Source: Spirochaetales bacterium
GTDB lineage: Bacteria; Spirochaetota; Spirochaetia; Sphaerochaetales; Sphaerochaetaceae
NCBI GenBank assembly: GCA_012519125.1
Contig: JAAYQY010000287.1
Coordinates: 1-8,465, forward strand
DNA: 8,465 bases
Direction of reading: 5' to 3'
The stretch's first letter is position 1. The number at the start of each line of letters is the position of its first letter. A program made the position numbers and the translations under genes. The notes under the pieces were generated by a model. That model was not told where the DNA came from. It made no database searches and saw only the letters and a program-made list of their open reading frames with translations. Shown here piece by piece: positions 1 to 6,069 of the stretch.

Positions 1-104
1 CATCCTTTGTTCTTCCCCGTCAGGGAAAAACTGAAGGCGACAATATCCACATTCTGGATAATGGTCCGGGTCAACGCTTTTTGGTCATCGCTCCAACTGC
101 TCAC
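1..104 (-). CDS. 5' end of an unrecognised protein (partial)
   Basis: The minus strand carries an open frame from a GTG at 104-102 to the window edge. It gives 34 residues beginning MSSWSDDQKALTRT and continuing through a hydrophobic stretch VDIVAFSFSL. An AAGGAG ribosome site lies six bases upstream of the GTG, and an in-frame TGA lies just before that site, so the GTG is the natural start; an in-frame TTG two codons earlier abuts the ribosome site. The gene runs off the window at its 3' side, so neither length nor family can be judged. I do not recognise the sequence. It is divergent from the PII-like gene at 275, with 170 bp between the two starts. Confidence 0.5.
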   Translation of the reverse strand, partial: MSSWSDDQKALTRTIIQNVDIVAFSFSLTGKNKG

Positions 105-143
105 TTTCAACTCCTTGGTTCATGCTCAGAATATCCCTTTATT

Positions 144-162
144 TGTGACATAGGGTGTCTCA
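144..162. promoter_or_regulatory. Imperfect inverted repeat between divergent genes, possible operator
   Basis: TGTGACA (144-150) and TGTCTCA (156-162) form an inverted repeat with a 5-bp spacer; six of seven positions in the arms are complementary. It lies 39 bp upstream of the minus-strand GTG start at 104 and 112 bp upstream of the PII-like start at 275, which would suit an operator serving one or both genes. No convincing -35/-10 pair was found for either gene. The rest of 105-274 holds a TACTAT hexamer repeated at 230-235 and 240-245, and a 6-bp hairpin with a C5 loop at 191-207; neither has a clear role. Confidence 0.25.
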
Positions 163-274
163 GGTAATGGAATCTTTCATAAACCATGCCAAAGAGCCCC
201 CCTCTTTCCTTCGGTCGCAAATTAGGTGATACTATTTGTTACTATGCTCAGCGCATGCAACGAGGAGGCAAGCT

Positions 275-598
275 ATGCACACACCCCACACCCTCATCAC
301 CTGTATCGTCAATAAGGGCGCAGCGGAAGAAGTCATGGATGCAGCAAGAGCTGCTGGAGCTACTGGCGGAACCATCCTCTCGGCACGCGGAACCGGCAAG
401 GAAGAAGATGTGAAATTCTTCGGATACCCACTCGTGCCAGAGAAAGATATGCTGCTGGTTCTGGTAGGAGCTGGTCTTACCGGAAAAGTCCTTGAGGCCA
501 TCAAGGAAGTCCCCACGCTCGCCGAACCCGGATCCGGCATCGCATTCTGCGTTGATGTCGAACGCTTTATGACTTTTGGAGAACCTGAGACTCTTTAG
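275..598 (+). CDS. PII-like (P-II family) signalling protein
   Basis: This 107-residue protein has the size and fold pattern of a PII/GlnB-type trimeric sensor: beta strand LITCIVNK (7-14), helix 15-28, then a G-rich turn and strand GGTILSARGTG (31-41), a T-loop region (about 42-57), strand MLLVLVG (59-65), helix 69-79, and a B-loop-like EPGSG (84-88) before strand IAFCVDV. Classic PII proteins bind ATP/ADP and 2-oxoglutarate and control nitrogen transporters or enzymes. Here the T-loop is about five residues shorter than in E. coli GlnB, the uridylylated-tyrosine motif (ELYRG) is absent, and the B-loop lysine after the GxG turn is replaced. It is therefore better called PII-like, and its ligand and partner are unknown. 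The ATG at 275 is chosen because GAGGAGG (262-268) sits six bases before it; the frame extends upstream to a TTG at 236 without a ribosome site. No glnA, amt or DUF1538 gene is adjacent. Its last 32 bp overlap the 3' end of the convergent MFS gene. Confidence 0.85.
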   Translation: MHTPHTLITCIVNKGAAEEVMDAARAAGATGGTILSARGTGKEEDVKFFGYPLVPEKDMLLVLVGAGLTGKVLEAIKEVPTLAEPGSGIAFCVDVERFMTFGEPETL

Positions 599-1829
599 GA
601 AGTTTCAGCAACAAACCCAAACCCAAACAGATTGCACTGACAATCAGAATTCCCAATCCAACTCCATAGCGTGTGCTCATCCACCCAAGCAGCAGGGCAA
701 TCCCTGCTGCAAAGAGGGACTCAGCCTGCGATTCGACCGATAGTCCTGAAGCAAGGGATGTTTGGTCCATCCGTTCGCTGACATAGGCAATACCCATGGG
801 TTTTCGCAGATTTTCCAGAATATAGATGCCCAGATAGAGCGCAACCGCCAAGGCTGCATAGGAGAGATGCAACAAGAGTCCACTTACCAATCCAAGCGTG
901 ATACCCACAACAAGGGTAATGTTAAGTGGAGTGGCAAGTTCACCGAAACGGTCGGCGAGTTTACCTGAGCGACTTGAGGCAAAAGCCGTTGCACCATAGA
1001 GCAGCGAATAGACAACCCCAACGATGAGTGCAGTCCTCTTCTGGTCATCATAGGCAAGCAGGATTGGAAGTGCGAGGGCAAAAGTCTGGAGGATGGGTTG
1101 CAGGTAGTCCTTGAACGCCTTGTAGTACCCACTGAACAAAGCCTGGCTGGAAATTGTCCTGATCATGGAGACTCGCTTGAAGGTGAAAAGCAGAGAGGAG
1201 AACACGAATGCGAACTCCTTTTTGATGGAATGGTGCCCGCTTTTTTTCTTTCCATCCAGCTCCTTGGGATAGGAGAGAATCAGAAAGAGATTGAGTACAT
1301 AGGGGATGATGGTAAAGAGAAAAATTGGGGCATAAGAACCACTGTAAAAGACCAGCAGAGCGGCGATCAGGGCTGAAACAGCTGCTCCCCGCTGCGACCA
1401 AGCCCTGGTGTGCCCGTAGTAGTGGGTCTTCTGGTCCTCCCACCCCTTGATGCGCAGGTAGTCAAAGATCATGGCCTTGTGCGTACCGGTCCGGAAGGCA
1501 TCACCAAAGGCGTAGGCAACCATGGCAATGAGCAATACCACATACTGGTCTGCAAGGAAAAAGATGATGAATGCGGTGATATAGGCCAGAAAGGAGAAGG
1601 CCATGGTAATGCGTCTTCCCACACTGTCTGCAAAGATGCCCGAGGGAATCTCAGTGATGTTGATCAGAATCTCCCTGACTGCATAGAGAGATCCGATTTC
1701 CAAATAGCTCAGCCCTTTGTCCAGGAATACCAACATCATGAAGGGTTCATAAAACCGAAGGTCCTTCAAGAACCCATAGGCACAAAACTTTGCGTATTGC
1801 ACATTTTTGGAAAATGTTCCCGTCGCCAT
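567..1829 (-). CDS. Major facilitator superfamily (MFS) transporter
   Basis: This 420-residue polytopic inner-membrane protein has about twelve hydrophobic segments in two halves. The halves are separated by a basic cytoplasmic loop around residues 190-225 (KELDGKKKSGHH). The MFS motif A is clear between TM2 and TM3 as GIFADSVGRR (64-73). A degenerate second copy, GKLADRFG (289-296), lies at the equivalent place in the second half, the usual internal duplication of the family. The stretch AFGDAFRTGTHKA (107-119) in TM4 is typical of MFS members annotated as sugar or drug carriers, but the substrate cannot be read from the sequence. The ATG at 1829 is supported by GAGGAAGG (1844-1837) seven bases upstream. 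It lies 36 bp downstream of the LacI-type regulator on the same strand with no terminator visible between, so the two are probably cotranscribed. Its last codons overlap the PII-like gene on the opposite strand. Confidence 0.88.
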   Translation of the reverse strand: MATGTFSKNVQYAKFCAYGFLKDLRFYEPFMMLVFLDKGLSYLEIGSLYAVREILINITEIPSGIFADSVGRRITMAFSFLAYITAFIIFFLADQYVVLLIAMVAYAFGDAFRTGTHKAMIFDYLRIKGWEDQKTHYYGHTRAWSQRGAAVSALIAALLVFYSGSYAPIFLFTIIPYVLNLFLILSYPKELDGKKKSGHHSIKKEFAFVFSSLLFTFKRVSMIRTISSQALFSGYYKAFKDYLQPILQTFALALPILLAYDDQKRTALIVGVVYSLLYGATAFASSRSGKLADRFGELATPLNITLVVGITLGLVSGLLLHLSYAALAVALYLGIYILENLRKPMGIAYVSERMDQTSLASGLSVESQAESLFAAGIALLLGWMSTRYGVGLGILIVSAICLGLGLLLKLPKESQVLQKS

Positions 1830-1865
1830 ATCCGAGCCTTCCTCACTTGACGGCCAGTATAGTCC

Positions 1866-2924
1866 TTACAGACGCGGTTTTCCCGTGGAAGTACGGACAA
1901 TGAGACGGTTCTGGTACTCAACACGAGTCACAGCACCCGACTCCAGCGTTCTGGGTACTTGTTGTGACATTTTCTCACAGAGCAAACGTACTGCGCTTTT
2001 TCCTCCTTGGATAATGTAGTGCTCAACGCTGGTCAGCCCTACTCCCAGAAACGAAGATGGGTAGATGTTGTCGAATCCACAGACACTGTAGTCGGTAGGA
2101 ATTGAATATCCGGCATCCTTTATCGCATCAATCACCCCGTAGGCGACCATGTCGTTGATCGCCACCATGGCAGTTGCCCCCGGGGCTTCCTTCATGCAAC
2201 GCTTTGCCAGCGAAAAGCCGGTCTGATGTTCGATATCGACGGTATTCAGCTCAGTAAGGGAAGGTATCTCTGAAGTTAAGAGAGAAAGCTTCGCCCCATT
2301 GCCGAACTGCTTGACCTGTGCCTTCAAGCCCTCGTAGCGTCGAACACGAGCACTGTGCTCGCTGTTGAGGCTGGTGGAAAGGTAGGCGATATGGCGATGT
2401 CCGAGCCCGAGCAGATGCTTGGCAACCAATGTGCCGGCATTGAAGTTGTTCACGTCAACCGTATCCAACCCAAGTTCATTCTGCTTGTCTCCCACAGCCA
2501 CCACAGGAACCGTTTTGTTCAGCTCCCTCACCAGTTCAGGCTGCTGGGGTATCATGGCGAAAATGACGCCACCGACCATTGGATCCTTTGCAAAATCGCA
2601 AATGCGTTTTTCCTTTTCAGTGTCCCAATAGGTGGTGAAAAGCACTGTACCCAGTCCCTTCACCTTCGCTTCCTGCTCCATCCCCTGGATGATGGTGGCA
2701 AAGTAAGGATTGATTACCGACGGGCAGACGATCACCACAACCCTGCGGTCCTCCTTCGCATGTTTGCTTACATACCCCAGCTGCCGGCTCACGCGGTAGA
2801 CGGCATCAATGGTGGTATCGGAAAAACGGGAGAGACTCTTTGATGCCAAGATCATCGAAACACTGGCTGCAGAGATCCCTACTTGGTCCGCAATATCACG
2901 AAGGGTGACCTTTTTTGTTTTCAT
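1866..2924 (-). CDS. LacI/GalR-family transcriptional regulator
   Basis: This 352-residue protein has an N-terminal LacI-type helix-turn-helix, VTLRDIADQVGISAASVSMI (6-25), followed by helix 3 and the usual LGYV (49-52). A periplasmic-binding-protein-like effector domain follows: VVVIVCPSVINPYFATIIQG (62-81), the DVNN region (157-160), GHRHIAYLS (175-183), AINDMVAYGVIDA (255-267), VCGFDNI (281-287) and LTSVEH (297-302). The family binds operators as dimers and responds to a small ligand, most often a sugar or its phosphate. The hinge is unusual. After LGYV the sequence is SKHAKEDRR and goes directly into the first core strand, so the normal ARxL hinge helix with its minor-groove leucine is missing or altered and the linker is several residues short. 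The ATG at 2924 is preferred to the in-frame GTG at 2933 because GAGGTG (2936-2931) is six bases before it and overlaps that GTG. It is divergent from the TRAP operon and so is its likely regulator. Confidence 0.93.
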   Translation of the reverse strand: MKTKKVTLRDIADQVGISAASVSMILASKSLSRFSDTTIDAVYRVSRQLGYVSKHAKEDRRVVVIVCPSVINPYFATIIQGMEQEAKVKGLGTVLFTTYWDTEKEKRICDFAKDPMVGGVIFAMIPQQPELVRELNKTVPVVAVGDKQNELGLDTVDVNNFNAGTLVAKHLLGLGHRHIAYLSTSLNSEHSARVRRYEGLKAQVKQFGNGAKLSLLTSEIPSLTELNTVDIEHQTGFSLAKRCMKEAPGATAMVAINDMVAYGVIDAIKDAGYSIPTDYSVCGFDNIYPSSFLGVGLTSVEHYIIQGGKSAVRLLCEKMSQQVPRTLESGAVTRVEYQNRLIVRTSTGKPRL

Positions 2925-2956
2925 GTGAAGCACCTCACTACATTCAACTCATAAAA

Positions 2957-2985
2957 ATTTAAGCATTATTAAGCAAATAATGCAA
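2957..2985 (-). promoter_or_regulatory. Candidate lacI promoter with an inverted-repeat operator in its spacer
   Basis: On the minus strand, TTGCAT (2985-2980) and TTAAAT (2962-2957) are separated by exactly 17 bp and could serve as -35 and -10 boxes, though both are weak matches (three and four of six). The spacer contains most of a perfect inverted repeat with 8-bp arms, GCATTATT (2963-2970) and AATAATGC (2976-2983), with a 5-bp centre. A dimeric regulator bound there would block the promoter, which would fit LacI-type autoregulation. The region is AT-rich, so part of the symmetry could be chance. Confidence 0.4.
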
Positions 2986-2989
2986 GGAA

Positions 2990-3033
2990 ATTATTCATAG
3001 TTTTCTCATAATTTTCACATAGGTTTTCAGATA
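2990..3033. repeat. Helically spaced TTTTC-N2-ATA tandem repeats
   Basis: Three ten-base units, TTTTCTCATA (3001-3010), TTTTCACATA (3012-3021) and TTTTCAGATA (3024-3033), follow one another at 11- and 12-bp steps. A degenerate fourth unit, ATTATTCATA (2990-2999), precedes them at 11 bp and matches the first in seven of ten positions. They lie roughly 28-71 bp upstream of the -35 box of the TRAP operon promoter. Spacing of about one helical turn suggests either multiple sites for an activator or phased tracts that bend the DNA or act as UP elements. Confidence 0.45.
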
Positions 3034-3047
3034 TCTTGTCGATGAAG

Positions 3048-3089
3048 CAAAAAATATTTTTTGACTTTTGCAGAAACGTACCGTACACT
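3048..3089 (+). promoter_or_regulatory. Promoter of the TRAP-GDPD operon
   Basis: TTGACT (3061-3066) and TACACT (3084-3089) are separated by 17 bp and match the sigma-70 consensus in five and four of six positions. Transcription would start near 3096, leaving a leader of about 85 nt. Immediately upstream is a 16-bp perfect palindrome, C-A6-TA-T6-G (3048-3063), whose last bases are part of the -35 box; it could be an UP element or a binding site. The spacer holds the tandem CGTACCGTAC (3077-3086), and TGCAG/CTGCA arms (3069-3073, 3088-3092) flank the -10, so an operator overlapping the promoter is possible but not proven. Confidence 0.7.
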
Positions 3090-3131
3090 GCAGAAAAAGG
3101 CGTTGTAGAATGATGCTCAGTTTTAGTAAAC

Positions 3132-3141
3132 TTTGCTTAAT
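3132..3141. repeat. Inverted copy of a lacI-promoter sequence in the dctP leader
   Basis: TTTGCTTAAT (3132-3141) is the exact reverse complement of ATTAAGCAAA (2968-2977), which lies inside the inverted repeat of the candidate lacI promoter. One copy is thus in each transcription unit of the divergent region, about 160 bp apart, the second some 40 bp downstream of the predicted dctP transcription start. Paired sites could allow one regulator to bind both units or loop the DNA. A TTAAGCA direct repeat also occurs at 2959-2965 and 2969-2975, ten bp apart. Confidence 0.35.
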
Positions 3142-3179
3142 TTAGTTCTACAAGATCACAAAACATTCAGGAGGAAAGA

Positions 3180-4193
3180 ATGAAAAAAGCACTGTTTATC
3201 CTGTTGATCCTGGTCGTAGCCCTCATGCCGATCATGGCTCAGGGAACCAAGGAAGCTGCAAGCGAGGACGACTACAAGCTCGTTCTGAGAATGAGTCACG
3301 TGTTCGCACCGAACGAACAGCTCACCAAGTCTCTTGAGATTGTCATCAAGAACATCGCAGACAGAACCGATGGAGCCATTGAGATCCAGCACTATCCGCA
3401 GAGCCAGCTCGCAGTCTACAAGGACGGCGTTGAGCAGGTTGCCCGTGGTGCAGACTTCATCTCCGTTGAGGATCCCTCATACCTGGGCGACTATGTAGCC
3501 GATTTCAATGCTCTCGTAGGCCCGATGCTCTACAAGAGTTTTGACGAGTACGAGTACATGATCCAGACCGATCTGGTCAAGGGCATGCTGAAGGAACTGG
3601 AAGACAAGCACCGGATCAAGGTTCTTGCTCTCGATTACATCTTCGGTTTCAGGAACATGAAGACCAACAAGGTCATCACCACCCCTGCAGACCTGAAGGG
3701 CATGAAGATCCGCACCCCCGGAAGCCAGCTGTTCATCGACACCATCAATGCCATGGGCGCAACCGCCACCCCGATCGGATTTGCCGAAACACTGTCTGCC
3801 GTGCAGCAGGGCGTTGTCGATGGTCTTGAAGGAACGATGGATGCATACGGCTCCAACGGCAGTGCAGAGGTCGCCAAAAACATGGCCCTCACCCAGCACT
3901 TCCTCGGAACCTGTGGTGTGTACATCAACGTGGATGTCTTCAACAGGATCCCCGAGAAGTACCAGACCATCATCGAGGAAGAGTTCACCGCTGGTGCAAA
4001 GCATATGATCGGCGAAATCTCCAACAACTACGAAGCCACCAAGGCCCGCCTTGAAGCCCAAGGCAACAAGTTCAACGAAGTTGACAGTGCTGCCTTTGCC
4101 AAGACCGTCGATGTGGTGTACGAGAACATGAAGGGTGTAACCCCCGGTATCTATCAGATTCTTCAGAACGAACTGGCAAAGATGCCCAAGTAA
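3180..4193 (+). CDS. dctP: TRAP transporter substrate-binding protein (DctP family)
   Basis: This 337-residue periplasmic protein captures the substrate and delivers it to the DctQM membrane complex, which imports it with sodium ions in characterised family members. Residues 1-20 form a Sec signal peptide (KK, a hydrophobic core LFILLILVVALMPIMA) with likely cleavage before QG. There is no lipobox cysteine, so the mature protein should be soluble. Family signatures are the first strand LVLRMSHV (34-41), KGMKIRTPG (173-181) with the conserved ligand-binding arginine at R178, and the helix ETLSAVQQGVVDGLEG (203-218), then GVYINVDVF (246-254). Arginine at that site usually pairs with a carboxylate but could hold a phosphate. 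AGGAGG (3169-3174) lies five bases before the ATG. It is the first gene of the operon and is separated from dctQ by a strong hairpin. The symbol names the family; the substrate is not known to be a C4-dicarboxylate. Confidence 0.93.
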   Translation: MKKALFILLILVVALMPIMAQGTKEAASEDDYKLVLRMSHVFAPNEQLTKSLEIVIKNIADRTDGAIEIQHYPQSQLAVYKDGVEQVARGADFISVEDPSYLGDYVADFNALVGPMLYKSFDEYEYMIQTDLVKGMLKELEDKHRIKVLALDYIFGFRNMKTNKVITTPADLKGMKIRTPGSQLFIDTINAMGATATPIGFAETLSAVQQGVVDGLEGTMDAYGSNGSAEVAKNMALTQHFLGTCGVYINVDVFNRIPEKYQTIIEEEFTAGAKHMIGEISNNYEATKARLEAQGNKFNEVDSAAFAKTVDVVYENMKGVTPGIYQILQNELAKMPK

Positions 4194-4206
4194 GTTTGTT
4201 TGTCCT

Positions 4207-4252
4207 GTACAGGCCGAAGATGAGGGTGTACAACCCGTTCTTCGGCCTGTAC
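4207..4252 (+). terminator. Strong intercistronic hairpin between dctP and dctQ (attenuator or partial terminator)
   Basis: GTACAGGCCGAAGA (4207-4220) and TCTTCGGCCTGTAC (4239-4252) are perfect 14-bp complementary arms. The 18-nt loop contains a second small stem, GGGT (4224-4227) with ACCC (4233-4236). A short run of five T (4257-4261) follows four bases after the stem, weaker than in a full intrinsic terminator, so partial readthrough is likely. The hairpin ends ten bases before the dctQ ribosome site. Such a structure after a binding-protein gene commonly protects the upstream mRNA and reduces downstream expression, giving more binding protein than membrane subunits. As DNA, TGTAC occurs at 4206, 4227 and 4248, each 21 bp apart. 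Confidence 0.75.
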
Positions 4253-4277
4253 CATGTTTTTCAAGGAGTACATACCG

Positions 4278-4763
4278 ATGTCCCCAACCCTCAAGAAGGT
4301 TTTATCCAACTTTGAACTCATCCTGGCAAGCACCTGCATCATCATCACCACCAGCCTTGTCATGCTCAATGTCATCCTGCGTTATTTCTTCAAGACCGGC
4401 CTCTATTGGTCTGAGGAAGTCGCCACCGCCTGCTTCGTCTGGTCTGTCTTCATCGGCTCGGCGGCAGGGTACAAGCACAAAGCCCATGTCGGTGTAGACA
4501 TGTTGGTCAATCTCTGCCCCCCCACCCTCAAGAAGATCATCATTATCGTCGTTGACCTGATTCTGCTCCTGATCAACGGCTACATCACCTATATTGCCGT
4601 CATCTATCTCTCACTTTCCTATAAGAAACCCACTCCTGTGTTGGGTATCTCAACCGCGTACATCAGTTCATCCATTCTGGTGAGTTTTGCCTTGATGACG
4701 ATCTACGCTGTCTATTTCCTGATCCAAGATATCCGAAAGAATACAGAAGGAGGTGCTGCATGA
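4278..4763 (+). CDS. dctQ: TRAP transporter small membrane subunit (DctQ family)
   Basis: This 161-residue integral membrane protein has four predicted transmembrane segments (about 14-34, 47-64, 86-107, 127-150). The family pattern is clear: NVILRYFF (31-38), YWSEEVA (43-49), FVWSVFIGSA (53-62) and KAHVGVDM (68-75) in the TM1-TM2 region. DctQ is the small subunit that pairs with DctM to form the membrane complex docking the binding protein. The frame extends to an ATG at 4254, but that codon directly follows the hairpin and has no ribosome site. AAGGAG (4263-4268) lies nine bases before the ATG at 4278, which is therefore preferred. The stop overlaps the dctM start (ATGA at 4760-4763), indicating translational coupling. 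Confidence 0.9.
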   Translation: MSPTLKKVLSNFELILASTCIIITTSLVMLNVILRYFFKTGLYWSEEVATACFVWSVFIGSAAGYKHKAHVGVDMLVNLCPPTLKKIIIIVVDLILLLINGYITYIAVIYLSLSYKKPTPVLGISTAYISSSILVSFALMTIYAVYFLIQDIRKNTEGGAA

Positions 4764-6055
4764 TAGCCTATCTACCCGTCTTGCTGGTCTTCATCCTCTA
4801 CTTCTCCAGCATCCCCATCGCCTATGCTCTCTTCGGCTCCTCACTTTTCTACTTCGCACTCATCGATACCAGCAGTCCGGTCGATCTCATTCTGCAGAAG
4901 TTCGTCACCAGCACCCAGTCCTTCCCACTCTTGGCCATCCCCTTCTTTGTCATGGCCGGCTCGATCATGAACTACGCAGGGATCAGCAAGAAGCTGATGC
5001 AGTTTGCTGATGTGCTCACCGGCCATATGGCGGGCGGTCTTGCCCAGGTGAACGTACTCTTGAGTATGCTCATGGGTGGTGTCTCGGGTTCTGCCAACGC
5101 CGATGCGGCCATGCAGAGCAAGATGCTCGTTCCTGAAATGGAAGCACGCGGCTATGACCGTGCTTTTTCCACCGCAATCACCGCTGCCTCATCTGCGGTG
5201 ACTCCGGTCATTCCTCCCGGCATCAACCTCATCATCTATGCCCTGATTGCCAATGTCTCGGTAGGCCGCACCTTCATGGCCGGCTACCTTCCCGGAATCC
5301 TGATGACCGTCTGCCTGATGGTGGCGGTAGCCATCATCTCCAAGAAACGCGGGTATCAGCCGGTGCGTGAGAAGAGAGCCGGCACAAAAGAGATACTCCG
5401 CCAAGCCTTTGATTCCATTTGGGCCCTGCTTTTCCCCTTCGGCATCATCCTTGGCCTGCGCGTCGGCATGTTCACCCCCTCAGAGGCTGGTGCAGTCGCC
5501 GTTTTCTACTGCATCATCGTCGGCAAGTTCATTTACAAGGAACTGGGCAAGGAGCATTTCATCCCGGTTCTCAAGGAGACAGTCTTCGGGACCGCAGGGG
5601 TCGTACTGATCATTGTGTCCGCCTCGGTCTTCGGCTACTACTTGAACTGGGAGCGAATCCCCCAGGCAATGACAACCTTGCTGCTCGACCTCACCCAGAA
5701 CAAGTACCTGATGCTGATGATCATCAACGTCCTCTTCCTGTTCATGGGCATGTTCATCGAAGGCGGGGCTGCCATGATCATCCTTGCACCGCTGTTGGTT
5801 CCTGTGGTGACCAAGCTTGGTGTCGACCCGGTGCATTTCGGCCTGATCACCATCGTAAACATCATGATCGGTGGGCTTACCCCACCCTTCGGGTCGATGA
5901 TGTTCACCTGCTGCAGCATCACCAAGTGTAAGTTGCAGGACTTTGTGAGGGAAGTCATTCCCTTCATCATCGCCCTGCTCGTCGCCCTGTTGCTCGTGAC
6001 CTACATACCGGCCATCAGCCTCATTCTTCCCAACATCCTCTACGGGACGATCTGA
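4760..6055 (+). CDS. dctM: TRAP transporter large membrane subunit (DctM family)
   Basis: This 431-residue, highly hydrophobic protein has about twelve membrane segments and is the transport channel of the TRAP system, a member of the ion transporter superfamily. Diagnostic motifs are LLAIPFFVMAGSIM (57-70), GGVSGSANADAAM (106-118), AASSAVTPVIPPG (142-154), the second-half FTPSEAGAVAV (238-248), and GGLTPPFG (371-378) near the second re-entrant loop. The two halves repeat the P-P-G type loops expected of the inverted structural repeat. Length is normal for a stand-alone DctM, so it is not a fused DctQM. The ribosome site AAGGAGG (4747-4753) lies inside the end of dctQ, six bases before the ATG. 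GDPD follows 14 nt after the stop, consistent with one transcript. Confidence 0.95.
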   Translation: MIAYLPVLLVFILYFSSIPIAYALFGSSLFYFALIDTSSPVDLILQKFVTSTQSFPLLAIPFFVMAGSIMNYAGISKKLMQFADVLTGHMAGGLAQVNVLLSMLMGGVSGSANADAAMQSKMLVPEMEARGYDRAFSTAITAASSAVTPVIPPGINLIIYALIANVSVGRTFMAGYLPGILMTVCLMVAVAIISKKRGYQPVREKRAGTKEILRQAFDSIWALLFPFGIILGLRVGMFTPSEAGAVAVFYCIIVGKFIYKELGKEHFIPVLKETVFGTAGVVLIIVSASVFGYYLNWERIPQAMTTLLLDLTQNKYLMLMIINVLFLFMGMFIEGGAAMIILAPLLVPVVTKLGVDPVHFGLITIVNIMIGGLTPPFGSMMFTCCSITKCKLQDFVREVIPFIIALLVALLLVTYIPAISLILPNILYGTI

Positions 6056-6069
6056 CAAAGGAGTCAACT

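Noticed and set aside
191..207. AAAGAG-C5-CTCTTT hairpin considered as a terminator or attenuator
   Set aside because: The stem is only six pairs with weak A/T content, there is no T run after it, and it sits in an upstream leader without an obvious role.
186..413. A 75-codon plus-strand frame starting before the PII-like gene
   Set aside because: It overlaps the PII-like gene in another frame, lacks a ribosome site and has a proline/serine/arginine-rich, unstructured composition.
3477..4061. A 194-codon minus-strand open frame inside dctP
   Set aside because: It is antisense to a clear binding-protein gene, has no ribosome site of note and no recognisable family.
4254..4277. Upstream ATG extending DctQ by eight residues
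   Set aside because: The ATG directly follows the hairpin and has no ribosome site, whereas AAGGAG precedes the ATG at 4278 at a workable distance.
5480..6067. A 195-codon minus-strand open frame inside dctM
   Set aside because: Its translation is rich in H, D, Q and E, the usual antisense image of a membrane protein gene; the dctM motifs on the plus strand are unambiguous.
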